Shown here piece by piece: positions 1-8,132 of a stretch of DNA of 64,000 nt; the first letter of the stretch is position 1, and every line of letters begins with the position of its first letter. The notes under the pieces were generated by a model. That model ran no database searches, was not told the origin of the DNA, and saw only the letters and a program-made list of their open reading frames with translations. The position numbers and the translations under genes were made by a program. Location of the stretch: contig NZ_CP035934.2 of NCBI RefSeq assembly GCF_003024525.3, forward strand, positions 1,674,001 to 1,738,000. The letters run 5' to 3'. The DNA comes from Acinetobacter cumulans. GTDB taxonomy: Bacteria; Pseudomonadota; Gammaproteobacteria; Pseudomonadales; Moraxellaceae.

Positions 1-2241
1 CAAACTTCTGTGCAAGATGTCACAGGTCGTTTGGGCTATTGGGATGTGGGTGTGCCACCATCAGGTGCGATTGATCCGCTGTCACTTAATGTTGCGAATC
101 AATTGTTAGGCAATGCATATAACACGGCAGGGCTTGAATGTACTTTGCAAGGACCAAGCTTAAAATTCCACTGTGATAGCCAAATTGTATTGGCGGGTGG
201 TGATATGCCATCAACCCTTGATGGTGTGGCTGTGCCAATGTGGCAAACTGTGAATGTGCGTAAAGGTCAGATTCTAAAATGTGGAAAAATCGCCACAGGT
301 TGTCGTACTTATATCGGGATTAAAGGTGGTTTGAATGTGCCTGAATATTTAGGTTCACAAGCGACCTTTACCCTTGGTCAGTTTGGTGGTCATGCCGGTC
401 GTAATTTATTGATTGGCGATATGTTGCCGATCACTATATTTACATCGGATGAAGTGAAAGCCTTAGCGCCTGAACAAGTGCCAACGTTTAGTCATGAATG
501 GGAAATTGCGGTGATGTACGGCCCGCATGGTGCACCAGACTTCTTCACTAAAAAAGACATTGATACCTTCTTTGCCAATACTTTTGAGATTCACTTTAAC
601 TCAAGCCGTACAGGTATTCGTTTGATTGGTCCAAAACCTGAATGGGCACGTGAGGATGGTGGTGAAGCAGGTTTGCATCCATCCAATATTCATGACAATG
701 CATACGCGATTGGTGCGATTGATTTCACGGGCGATATGCCGATTATCTTGGGTCCAGATGGTCCAAGTTTAGGAGGCTTTGTTTGTCCTGCGGTGATTGT
801 CAGCTATGAACTGTGGAAAGTCGGACAGCTTAAAGCCGGCGATAAAGTGAAATTTGTGCCGATTTCGTATGATCAAGCGCAGGTATTTAATCAAAAATAC
901 AGCGCAGGATTTAAAGACACTGAGCTTGCACAAGTTGATTTTTCTGCAAGTTTTAGCGCAGAAATGGATACCTTAGATGATGCAATTTTAGCAACCCAAG
1001 CAGGTGAAAATGGTGCGCCTGATGTAGTGTATCGTCCTGCGGGTAATAGCTACATGCTGGTAGAATATGGCGAATTGGTTTTAGATCTAAACCTGCGTTT
1101 CCGTATTCATGCATTGATGCAATGGGTGAAAGATCAAAACATTGCAGGGATTATTGACCTTACACCGGGCATTCGTTCGCTACAAATCCATTTTGATTCT
1201 TTGGTTTTAGATCAAAAAGCTTTGTTGGCATTATTACAACAAGCAGAAAGCGAATTGCCAGATGTGACGGAAATGGAAGTGCCATCACGTACGGTGTATT
1301 TACCGCTGGCATGGGAAGATTCGCAAACGCAATTGGCAACAGAACGCTATATGCAAACTGTACGCCCAGATGCGCCATGGTGTCCTGACAATGTTGAGTT
1401 TATCCGCCGTATCAATGGTTTAAAATCTAAACAAGCCGTTAAAGATGTGGTGTATAGCACCAATTATTTAGTGATGGGCTTGGGTGATGTGTACTTAGGC
1501 GCACCTGTAGCCACACCGCTTGATCCACGCCATCGCCTCGTGACCACCAAATATAACCCTGCACGTACGTGGACGCCTGAAAATGCCGTGGGTATTGGCG
1601 GTGCGTATATGTGTGTCTATGGCATGGAAGGCCCCGGTGGTTATCAGTTTGTCGGTCGTACCACGCAAATGTGGTCTCGTTACCGTAAAAACCCTGACTT
1701 TGAACAAGGTATGCCGTGGTTATTGCGCTTCTTTGACCAAATTAAGTTTTATGAAGTCTCTGAGTCTGAGCTTATGCAAATGCGTGAGGACTTTAAAGCA
1801 GGCCGCTTAAAACTGCGTGTGGAAGAAGGCATACTGAACCTGAAAGAATATAACGAATTCCTGACTGAAAATGCAGAATCTATTTCTGCGTTTAAGTCTG
1901 TGCAACAAGCCAATTTTGATGAAGAACGCCGCCGTTGGCATGAAGCAGGACTTGCAGAGTATGTTTCTGAAAGTTTGGATGCGGTGACTGATGATAGTGA
2001 TATTCAAATTCCAGAAGGTGGTTGTGCGGTAGAATCTCACATGCCGGGAAGTATTTGGAAAATTGAATGTAAATCGGGTGATATTGTGGAAGAAGGTGCA
2101 ACCTTAGCGGTAATTGAAGCGATGAAAATTGAGATTCCAATTATTGCACCTGAGCGCATGATAGTTTCGGAAATTACCATTGAAAAAGGGCAGACGGTGA
2201 AAACAGGGCAGGTGTTGTTTACGTTGTCGCCAGTGGCATAA
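1..2241 (+). CDS. uca: Urea carboxylase (biotin-dependent), C-terminal part, cut by window start
   Basis: The reading frame is open from base 1, so the N-terminal biotin-carboxylase half lies outside the window. The visible 746 residues begin inside the KipA/AHS2-type carboxyltransferase region (PPSGAIDP near residue 20), continue through the KipI/AHS1-type region and end in a biotinyl carrier domain. The biotin motif EAMKIE has its lysine codon at 2125-2127. Known family role: ATP-dependent carboxylation of urea to allophanate in the cytoplasm; some close relatives prefer guanidine, and I cannot tell which applies here. No allophanate hydrolase gene is visible, so it may lie upstream. A terminator follows. 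A diverged second copy of the last 48 codons lies at 3398-3541. Confidence 0.9.
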   Translation, partial: QTSVQDVTGRLGYWDVGVPPSGAIDPLSLNVANQLLGNAYNTAGLECTLQGPSLKFHCDSQIVLAGGDMPSTLDGVAVPMWQTVNVRKGQILKCGKIATGCRTYIGIKGGLNVPEYLGSQATFTLGQFGGHAGRNLLIGDMLPITIFTSDEVKALAPEQVPTFSHEWEIAVMYGPHGAPDFFTKKDIDTFFANTFEIHFNSSRTGIRLIGPKPEWAREDGGEAGLHPSNIHDNAYAIGAIDFTGDMPIILGPDGPSLGGFVCPAVIVSYELWKVGQLKAGDKVKFVPISYDQAQVFNQKYSAGFKDTELAQVDFSASFSAEMDTLDDAILATQAGENGAPDVVYRPAGNSYMLVEYGELVLDLNLRFRIHALMQWVKDQNIAGIIDLTPGIRSLQIHFDSLVLDQKALLALLQQAESELPDVTEMEVPSRTVYLPLAWEDSQTQLATERYMQTVRPDAPWCPDNVEFIRRINGLKSKQAVKDVVYSTNYLVMGLGDVYLGAPVATPLDPRHRLVTTKYNPARTWTPENAVGIGGAYMCVYGMEGPGGYQFVGRTTQMWSRYRKNPDFEQGMPWLLRFFDQIKFYEVSESELMQMREDFKAGRLKLRVEEGILNLKEYNEFLTENAESISAFKSVQQANFDEERRRWHEAGLAEYVSESLDAVTDDSDIQIPEGGCAVESHMPGSIWKIECKSGDIVEEGATLAVIEAMKIEIPIIAPERMIVSEITIEKGQTVKTGQVLFTLSPVA

Positions 2242-2242
2242 A

Positions 2243-2280
2243 AAATCCTCCTTAACCCTCCTTTGAAAATGGAGGCAATT
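2243..2280. repeat. CCTCC/GGAGG intergenic repeat, copy A
   Basis: This short AT-flanked element consists of AATCCTCC, CCTCCTTT and GGAGG blocks and can fold (CCTCC..GGAGG). It sits between the uca stop codon and its terminator. Related pieces lie next to catD (43496-43536) and between catF and catJ (44770-44873). The second copy of the uca 3' end (3398-3541) lacks it, so it was probably gained independently. Confidence 0.5.
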
Positions 2281-2284
2281 TTAA

Positions 2285-2307
2285 GACCGTCCATAAGGGC
2301 GGTTTTT
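2285..2307 (+). terminator. Rho-independent terminator of uca
   Basis: GACCGTCC-ATAA-GGGCGGT is followed by TTTTT. A near-identical hairpin lies at 3559-3582 after the second uca 3' end. Confidence 0.75.
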
Positions 2308-2316
2308 GATTAGTGC

Positions 2317-2345
2317 TTGCTTATAACGACAATTGTCGATATGAT
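2317..2345 (+). promoter_or_regulatory. Sigma-70 promoter with a 12-bp palindrome in the spacer
   Basis: A -35 box TTGCTT (2317-2322) and a -10 box TATGAT (2340-2345) are separated by exactly 17 bp. The spacer holds the perfect palindrome CGACAATTGTCG (2327-2338), which looks like a repressor operator. Transcription would begin near 2352, at the 5' edge of the hairpin RNA described next. Confidence 0.6.
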
Positions 2346-2351
2346 AAATTT

Positions 2352-2409
2352 AATACAGCCGCCACGCTTAGTTCTTCTTTGGAAGTCCGCGCAACCTTGG
2401 CGGTTTTTT
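2352..2409 (+). ncRNA. Putative small structured RNA upstream of the Abi gene
   Basis: The predicted transcript of about 58 nt has nested pairing. CCGCCA (2359-2364) pairs with TGGCGG (2398-2403), CGC (2365-2367) with GCG (2389-2391), and CTTC (2374-2377) with GAAG (2382-2385) around a TTTG loop. Six T residues follow at 2404-2409, as in an intrinsic terminator. The unit has its own promoter and stops 20 bp before the Abi start codon. From memory, AbiF-type genes have been reported with upstream non-coding RNAs, which fits this position. It could instead be an attenuator that controls the Abi gene. Confidence 0.5.
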
Positions 2410-2429
2410 ATGCTCAAATACAATGAATT

Positions 2430-3353
2430 ATGCTGAAAACCTATAATAAAAATCCACTATCTTATACGGAACAGGTCAATCACCTGAAAGCCAAGGGAAT
2501 GATTATTCATAATCAAGCTTGGGCTGAAACTGTACTTTCGAAATATGGTTATTATCGATTGAGTGCATATTGGCATCCTGATCGAATTTATATCGATGGT
2601 CAAATTACCGATCATTTTAGGTCAGGAACATATTTAGAAAAAGTTGTTCAAATTTATGAGTTTGATACAGAATTAAGATTACATATTTTTAGTGCAATTG
2701 AAGTCATAGAAACTTTCTTACGTACAAAAATCACTTATTTTATGGCTCATCAATATGGTGCATTTGGTGTGTATTGTGAGGGAAATTTTCATCCAAAATT
2801 TAACCATAAGGTATTTATTAAAAATTGTGACAAAGAGGTTGAACGATCTAAAGATACGTTTATTCAGCATTTTGAACAGAATTATAAGGGTTATCCACAC
2901 ATTCCAATATGGATGCTGACCGAAGTTTTAAGCTTAGGTTCTTTATCATTTTTATATCATGGATTGGAAAATAACCAAAAATTAAATAAAGAAGATAAAA
3001 AAACCATTTCACAGCATTTTAATATTCATCATGAGAAGTTAGCCGATTGGCTACATATATTAACTTATGTGCGAAATGTTTGTGCCCACCATGGACGGCT
3101 TTGGAATAGAGAGTTGGCCATTAAAGCGAAATTGGATAAAGATGAAAATTGGCAGTCACCTATCACACCAACCAATAAACGCATTTTTTATGTATTGCTC
3201 ATATTAAAAACGATGTTACGCCCAACAGGTTTTGACGCAGAGTGGTGTAGTCAAATGAATACTATACTTAAACCGATTTTAAGGGATGAACATTGGCGTA
3301 TGGCAATGGGGTTTCCAAATCATTGGGAAAACCATCCGGTTTGGAGTCTTTAA
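2430..3353 (+). CDS. Abi_2 (AbiD/AbiF-type) HEPN-superfamily protein
   Basis: This 307-residue protein has the layout of the Abi_2 family: an N-terminal block with KYGYYRLSAYW near residues 37-47, helical middle parts, and a C-terminal HEPN RxxxxH motif, RNVCAH, at R215-H220 followed by HGRLWNR. Family members are linked to abortive infection and are thought to be RNases through this motif. The gene is AT-rich compared with uca. It is preceded by a promoter/hairpin unit and followed by a displaced uca 3' end, so it looks acquired. Phage defence is inferred from the family and not shown by the sequence itself. Confidence 0.8.
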   Translation: MLKTYNKNPLSYTEQVNHLKAKGMIIHNQAWAETVLSKYGYYRLSAYWHPDRIYIDGQITDHFRSGTYLEKVVQIYEFDTELRLHIFSAIEVIETFLRTKITYFMAHQYGAFGVYCEGNFHPKFNHKVFIKNCDKEVERSKDTFIQHFEQNYKGYPHIPIWMLTEVLSLGSLSFLYHGLENNQKLNKEDKKTISQHFNIHHEKLADWLHILTYVRNVCAHHGRLWNRELAIKAKLDKDENWQSPITPTNKRIFYVLLILKTMLRPTGFDAEWCSQMNTILKPILRDEHWRMAMGFPNHWENHPVWSL

Positions 3354-3397
3354 AGAAGTTTATTGAATAAACGATAATAAATAAAAAAACTTCTCTG

Positions 3398-3541
3398 GCA
3401 ACTTTAGTCGTGATTGAAGTGATGAAGATTGAGATCCCGATTATTGCGTCTGAACGTATGATGGCTTCTGAAATTACCATTGAAAAAGGGCAGACGGTGA
3501 AAACGGGGCAGGTGTTGTTTACCTTGGCACCAGTAGCTTGA
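3398..3541 (+). pseudogene. Displaced duplicate of the urea carboxylase 3' end
   Basis: These 144 bp align without gaps to 2098-2241, the last 47 codons and stop of uca. Similarity is near perfect over the 3' half (from GAAATTACC to GTTGTTTAC) and weaker over the 5' half. The biotin motif reads EVMKIE instead of EAMKIE. There is no start codon or upstream coding part, so it cannot make a functional protein. It is followed by its own copy of the uca terminator. This is a footprint of insertion or recombination that placed the Abi unit between two uca ends. Confidence 0.85.
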
Positions 3542-3558
3542 TGAGATAGTAATAAAAA

Positions 3559-3582
3559 GACCGTCCGTAGGGCGGTTTTTTT
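3559..3582. terminator. Bidirectional terminator, second copy of the uca hairpin
   Basis: GACCGTCC-GTA-GGGCGGT is followed by seven T residues on the plus strand. On the minus strand the hairpin is followed by CTTTTT, so it can also end the HEPN gene at 3581-4747, whose stop codon overlaps the T tract. Confidence 0.75.
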
Positions 3583-4747
3583 AATCATCAAGTAAATTAT
3601 GAACGATCTGTTGATCAATATTTTTAATAAAATTCGAAATACATGTTAGGTATATTTCCAAAGATTCAGTGGTTATTTGTATTTTTTCACCAGATAAATT
3701 TTTACCATTTCTGTGAACAATATCGTGGCGTATAGAAATGATTTTTCGCAATTCATTAATGTCATTTTCTTCAAAGTTGCAACAAAGTATATGTTTGTAT
3801 AACCCTTTGACTAAATCTATATTATGAAATGATAACTTATCTATCTCTTTTGAAATTTTTTCATCTAAGTTATCTAAAATCTCAAATAACTGATCAGGTC
3901 TAATTTTTTCTTTATTATTAAAATTATCGTAATTTTTAACATATCTTCTTTTAATACTTTCTTTATCTAGTACCTGTCTTTTAAATGTATCAAAGAGATA
4001 AGCTTCCATAGCTGAAACAGCATTTCCAATGAGCATATTGTTGAACAAGGGGTTGTTTATTTGTAATTTTTTGATTTCATATAAATCTAAAATTGATTTT
4101 TCAAAGGTTTCATAAACATAGGTTTTCTGTTTTTGTATTTGGGCTATATCATGAAAATCCTCTATCCAACCACCATGATACAAGTCAGTAAGGTCTACTT
4201 CACAAAAACCGTTGTAGTTTTCTAAATCCATTAAAATGATTGCAAAACTTTCTAGCTCTGAGCAGGGGAAAACAGAGGATGAACTACTATTCAATCCTAT
4301 ATCAAAATCTAAGATTAATTCTCTCAAGGAATGGGCTAATTCATAAGTGGTCTTATCATCCTGAAATTTTTTATTTTCCTTATCTAATAGAAAAGGAACA
4401 AGGCTTAAACACTTCTCAAAGTTTATTTTCTGTATCAAATTAAGTTGTTGCTGGGCACGTTCTCTCAATTCTAGGAAATTAATATCCCTTACAATTTTTT
4501 TTAAATATTCAATCCAAGTAATTTTTAAACTTTCAAAATCATTTTTTGCATATTCAATATTGTAACCAGCTAATTCAAGTCTAATTTTTAGTGTATTCAG
4601 ATCAACTTTATATCCAATAAAACTAATTTCACCATCTTTATCAAGTGTACGAATCCTATCATTTTTGTGAAAAAACCATTCATAAAAATAATTTTTAGAC
4701 CGTGTAAGTTCATAGTTATTGATAGTTGTAGATGAATAACTTCCCAT
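3581..4747 (-). CDS. HEPN-domain protein with HEPN/Toprim-associated N-terminal domain
   Basis: This 388-residue protein has no signal peptide or membrane span. Its start, MGSYS..INNYEL..SKNY, resembles the N-terminal domain found on HEPN/Toprim defence proteins. The C-terminal third is helical and carries the HEPN motif RHDIVH (R340 to H345), the expected RNase signature. The gene is strongly AT-rich and lies tail-to-tail with the uca fragment and the Abi gene. No nucleotidyltransferase (MNT) partner is adjacent, so it is not a standard HEPN-MNT pair. I infer an RNA-targeting defence or toxin-like role; its substrate and trigger are unknown. Confidence 0.6.
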   Translation of the reverse strand: MGSYSSTTINNYELTRSKNYFYEWFFHKNDRIRTLDKDGEISFIGYKVDLNTLKIRLELAGYNIEYAKNDFESLKITWIEYLKKIVRDINFLELRERAQQQLNLIQKINFEKCLSLVPFLLDKENKKFQDDKTTYELAHSLRELILDFDIGLNSSSSSVFPCSELESFAIILMDLENYNGFCEVDLTDLYHGGWIEDFHDIAQIQKQKTYVYETFEKSILDLYEIKKLQINNPLFNNMLIGNAVSAMEAYLFDTFKRQVLDKESIKRRYVKNYDNFNNKEKIRPDQLFEILDNLDEKISKEIDKLSFHNIDLVKGLYKHILCCNFEENDINELRKIISIRHDIVHRNGKNLSGEKIQITTESLEIYLTCISNFIKNIDQQIVHNLLDD

Positions 4748-4960
4748 TTCTTAATTTTCTGAATTAACCCATGTTTTTGTTAATATAAAACTAATTCAGC
4801 ATTTTATCAAAACGCCAGTAAAAAGATTTTTAATTTTACTAGCACTTTTAGTTATTGTTTACATATCTAAGACATCGACTAATATGAACAATTTTATCTA
4901 TTCGCTTTTTATTGCAAGCGATTAAGATTTCAGTGAAAACTAAAAGAGATTTTTTTAATT

Positions 4961-5167
4961 ATGGCTAAAAAATTACAAGAACTTTTAGATGCTCGTAGCT
5001 CTGAAAGTCAAAACCGAATTTTGGAAGATGCAAAAATAATTTTGAAAGACTATCTTGCGGACGATTTACATTTAAAACAGCTAGCAGAAGAAACTAAAAG
5101 TGAAAAAGCTAGAAAAATCATTTTAGACGATCTGGAAGATCAAGCTCACAAAAACTATGCTAGCTAA
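4961..5167 (+). CDS. Small 68-aa protein, possible remnant of an antitoxin
   Basis: The product is charged and helical, and its start (KKLQELLDARSSESQNRIL) resembles the N-terminus of some Xre-type antitoxins. No helix-turn-helix follows. The TAA stop at 5165-5167 is directly followed, in the same frame, by coding sequence of a RelE-type toxin (5168-5341). I therefore read the pair as a collapsed toxin-antitoxin module. GAGAT about 12 bp upstream is a weak ribosome-binding site. It could instead be an unrelated small protein; I do not recognise the full length. Confidence 0.4.
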   Translation: MAKKLQELLDARSSESQNRILEDAKIILKDYLADDLHLKQLAEETKSEKARKIILDDLEDQAHKNYAS

Positions 5168-5341
5168 AAGTTAGATAAGCTAAATCGGCAAATTGCAGAA
5201 CAGTTTATTCGTAAGCTCGAAACCATCTTAGACAGTACTCGAATACCCAAGTACAAACTCAGATCGGCAGGCTACTGCTTAGTGTTTCAATTGATTGAAG
5301 ATCGTATCGAAGTCTTAGCTTTACTAAGTTCTTCACTATGA
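5168..5341 (+). pseudogene. RelE-type toxin remnant
   Basis: The frame directly after the 4961-5167 stop codes KLDK..RQIAEQFIRKLE, IPKYKLRSAGYCLVFQ and EDRIEVLAL, the recognisable core of a RelE/ParE-superfamily mRNA interferase. It lacks the N-terminus and a start codon. About ten residues seem missing between the IP.YKLR and SAGY parts, and the C-terminus ends early. Only 57 codons remain against roughly 85-95 in the family, so it should be inactive. Confidence 0.65.
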
Positions 5342-5456
5342 ATTTCATACATGGAATACCATTAAAATAAATCATTTCATTCATATAGCACTATCCATTA
5401 CGCTAAATACAACTTATGTATTTCCCGTTACAAGCTCAAAGCATGGATAGAACAAT

Positions 5457-6536
5457 ATGAGCCAAATTAATTTCGCGATCGTCGATCCGCATATTCACCA
5501 ATGGGACCCATATACCACACCGCATACAGCAGGACGCCTCGTAAAATTACTGGGTAAACACCCCAAACTTATGTATGCGTTGATTCATGCGGTAAAGCCT
5601 AAACCGTTATTAGAAACCGTCGGCCACCCAGAACATATATTAAAACCGTATTTACCACATGATTATAAAAAAGATTGCGGGAACTATATGGTGGAAGCCG
5701 TGGCGCATATAGAAGCCAGTTGGCATCATCACAAAGGATTTGGTGTGGTGGAAGAAACCCAGTGGATCAAACAGCTGCCATTCCATACACAACAGTTAAA
5801 ACTTGGCGCTATCGTTGCCACGGCCGATCCGCGCGACCGTAAATTTAAAAAAATCTTAGAGGCACATCAGCAGGCCAGTCCGTTATTTCGCGGTATTCGA
5901 AAAATGGCATCCTGGCACCCCGATGCTGGAATTCACCGCTGGTGTGATCAGTCGAATTTATATACGCAGAAATCATTCTTAAAAGGCTTCGAACATCTGG
6001 CGGATATGCAGCTCAGTTTTGATGCATGGGGTTATGCAAACCAAATAAATGATATCAAAAGCTTAGCGCAAAATTTCCCAAATACACCGATTATGCTTGA
6101 CCACTTGGCAACACCTGTAGGGCTGTTTGGAAAAGTCGGGAAATCCACGGGATACAAACCTTCACAGCGGAAGGCTATTTTTCAGCAATGGAAAGATGAC
6201 ATTAGCCATTTGGCAGAGCAGAAAAATGTACATGCCAAAATTTCAGGCTTAATGATGCCAGTGCTAGGTCATGGTTATTTTCGGGCTAAGCGGACAGCAA
6301 CTGTCAATGAAATGGTCGAGCTATTAAGTCCTATGATTGAACATGCTGTGGCAGTGTTTGGTACATATCGGATTGTATATGCATCAAATTATCCCATGGA
6401 TAAACCCAATGCCAAACTGACCGATTTGATAAAAGCATATATACACATGCTGTCGCCTTATGGGGCAGAAAATTTGCAAAAAATGATGCGGGATAATGCC
6501 ATCGCATTTTATAAGATGGATTTAAAAAAGACTTAA
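5457..6536 (+). CDS. Amidohydrolase-2 family metal-dependent hydrolase
   Basis: This 359-residue cytoplasmic protein begins with the metal-binding DPHIHQWD motif typical of the amidohydrolase_2 family, which includes lactonases and decarboxylase-like TIM barrels. Further conserved parts are FRGIR (near residue 146), MLDHLATP (about 215), KISGL (about 262) and YASNYPMD close to the end. Family members hydrolyse lactones or decarboxylate aromatic acids. The substrate here is unknown. It is probably cotranscribed with the SDR gene 13 bp downstream, which suggests a two-step oxidation and hydrolysis. Confidence 0.75.
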   Translation: MSQINFAIVDPHIHQWDPYTTPHTAGRLVKLLGKHPKLMYALIHAVKPKPLLETVGHPEHILKPYLPHDYKKDCGNYMVEAVAHIEASWHHHKGFGVVEETQWIKQLPFHTQQLKLGAIVATADPRDRKFKKILEAHQQASPLFRGIRKMASWHPDAGIHRWCDQSNLYTQKSFLKGFEHLADMQLSFDAWGYANQINDIKSLAQNFPNTPIMLDHLATPVGLFGKVGKSTGYKPSQRKAIFQQWKDDISHLAEQKNVHAKISGLMMPVLGHGYFRAKRTATVNEMVELLSPMIEHAVAVFGTYRIVYASNYPMDKPNAKLTDLIKAYIHMLSPYGAENLQKMMRDNAIAFYKMDLKKT

Positions 6537-6549
6537 ATACATATGGTTA

Positions 6550-7404
6550 ATGGTGAATATAGAAATGAAAAATTTTAAAGATAAAGTTGCAGCCATTACG
6601 GGTGCAGGCTCTGGCATTGGGCAGCAATTGGCATTGCAGCTGGCTGCGCAAGGCTGTCATTTAGCTTTGTCAGATATGAATGAACAAGGCTTGGCAGAAA
6701 CTTTAGCCTTACTTAAGCAATATCCAGTTGAAGTCAGCTTGTCACGTGTAGATGTGGCCAATAAAGATCAGGTGTATGCATGGGCTGAAGAAAGCTTTCA
6801 GCGTTTTGGCCGTATCAATTTGATATTTAACAATGCAGGCGTTGCTTTGGCCAGCAGTGTAGAAGGTATGACTTACGATGAAATGGAGTGGATCTTCAAT
6901 ATCAATTTTTGGGGCGTGGTATATGGCACCAAAGCCTTTTTACCGTATTTAAAACAAAGCGGTGAAGGGCATATCATCAATACTTCAAGCCTCTTTGGCC
7001 TTACGGCGCAGCCAACACAGAGCGCATACAATGCAACAAAATTTGCGGTTCGCGGTTTTACCGAAGCGCTGAGACAAGAGCTGGATATTGAAGCTTGTAA
7101 TGTGAGTGCAACTTGTGTGCATCCGGGCGGTATCCGTACCAATATCGCCAACAATGCTAAAATGAGTGACAGTATCCGCTCACTAGGCTTAAACCCTGAA
7201 AAGGCCAGCCGTTCATTTAATAAAGTTTTAAAAACACCGCCAGAAGACGCTGCCAAAGTGATTTTAAAAGCGGTTCAGCACAATCAGGCGCGTGTATTAA
7301 TTGGTAATGATGCAAAAATATTAGATTTAATTCAGCGCATTGCGCCTACACGTTATGCGCAGGCTATGAATTATTTAACCCGCAAAAAAACCAAGCGCAA
7401 ATAG
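6550..7404 (+). CDS. SDR-family NAD(P)-dependent oxidoreductase
   Basis: A classical short-chain dehydrogenase of about 284 residues. The nucleotide-binding motif TGAGSGIG lies near residue 17, NNAG near 95, the catalytic serine in INTSS, and the YNATK motif (Tyr/Lys pair) near 160. An internal ATG at 6565 (MKNFKDKV) is an equally plausible start. It follows the amidohydrolase closely and is followed by a terminator. The substrate is unknown. The lysine-rich tail is common in membrane-associated SDRs, but I see no transmembrane segment. Confidence 0.8.
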   Translation: MVNIEMKNFKDKVAAITGAGSGIGQQLALQLAAQGCHLALSDMNEQGLAETLALLKQYPVEVSLSRVDVANKDQVYAWAEESFQRFGRINLIFNNAGVALASSVEGMTYDEMEWIFNINFWGVVYGTKAFLPYLKQSGEGHIINTSSLFGLTAQPTQSAYNATKFAVRGFTEALRQELDIEACNVSATCVHPGGIRTNIANNAKMSDSIRSLGLNPEKASRSFNKVLKTPPEDAAKVILKAVQHNQARVLIGNDAKILDLIQRIAPTRYAQAMNYLTRKKTKRK

Positions 7405-7434
7405 CAATTCAATTTAAGATCAAAGATTATGATT

Positions 7435-7460
7435 AGACTGCTTTGAAAGCGGTCTTTTTT
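7435..7460 (+). terminator. Terminator after the SDR gene
   Basis: AGACTGC-TTTGAAA-GCGGTCT is followed by TTTTT. The remaining stretch to 7623 shows no other feature. Confidence 0.6.
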
Positions 7461-7623
7461 CTTCATTCATTTAAAGGAATCAAATCCAATTTTAAAAAAT
7501 AATAGCACTGGAAAATAATCGTATATTGAAAGACTTAGAGTTAAATATTATTCATTAATTTATAATTTTAGCTTAAAGATTGAACTTTATAACTTAGTGG
7601 GATGTGAGCTTGGGATGCTCATA

Positions 7624-8004
7624 TTATAGTTGGAGATGGTCTCTATGTTCTTGCCCCCAAACCGCCATTTGCACCATTAATTTTTCAAGCTTACGACCCG
7701 ATTCCGTTAAATCATACATTGTCGTCATTCGGCCTGATTCGGGGTCAATACTTTCAATTTTATGTATTACATTATTTAGTTCTAATTCTTTCAGTTCTTT
7801 CGAAATCATCCTTGGCGTGATGCCTTGTAGCAGACGTTCAATTTCATTAAAACGTCGTGGTTGCTTAATCATAGTCGCCACAATAGCCAGTTTCCATTTA
7901 CCATTGATCACATTCATGGCATTTTTCAGCGCCACAATAAACTTCACATTACATTGATCGGCTTCGCTCAAGGTATCCGCATCTTTGGTCATAAAATCAC
8001 TCAT
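7624..8004 (-). CDS. HxlR-family transcriptional regulator (YtfH/QorR type)
   Basis: The 126-residue product has the HxlR winged-helix features: GKWKLAIV near residue 38, RRFNEIERLLQGITPRMISKEL and a YDLTESGR wing. I chose the ATG at 8004 because AGGA lies 7 bp upstream; the open frame could start two codons earlier. It is divergent from the qorB-like pseudogene at 8133, the same arrangement as ytfH-qorB in E. coli. Its likely role is repression of that gene in response to electrophiles or quinones. Its main target is now broken. Confidence 0.8.
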   Translation of the reverse strand: MSDFMTKDADTLSEADQCNVKFIVALKNAMNVINGKWKLAIVATMIKQPRRFNEIERLLQGITPRMISKELKELELNNVIHKIESIDPESGRMTTMYDLTESGRKLEKLMVQMAVWGQEHRDHLQL

Positions 8005-8132
8005 AAACAAATCCTATCTTGCGCTCAATCTAAGAGGATTTCCCATAATAATCACTATACAACAGTATAGTGAACTTAAATTTTGCCTGCCGTATAACTT
8101 TATACAACGAAACAAGAAATATAGGACAGCAG

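Noticed and set aside
3268..3618. 116-codon minus-strand frame across the Abi gene end and the uca fragment
   Set aside because: It is antisense to the uca duplicate; a similar antisense frame exists over the first uca copy (2037-2294), so it is a shadow.
3581..4747. HEPN-MNT toxin-antitoxin pair
   Set aside because: No nucleotidyltransferase partner is adjacent and the protein is far longer than typical HEPN toxins.
7604..7957. 117-codon plus-strand frame over the HxlR gene
   Set aside because: It is antisense to a clear HxlR regulator and has no family features.
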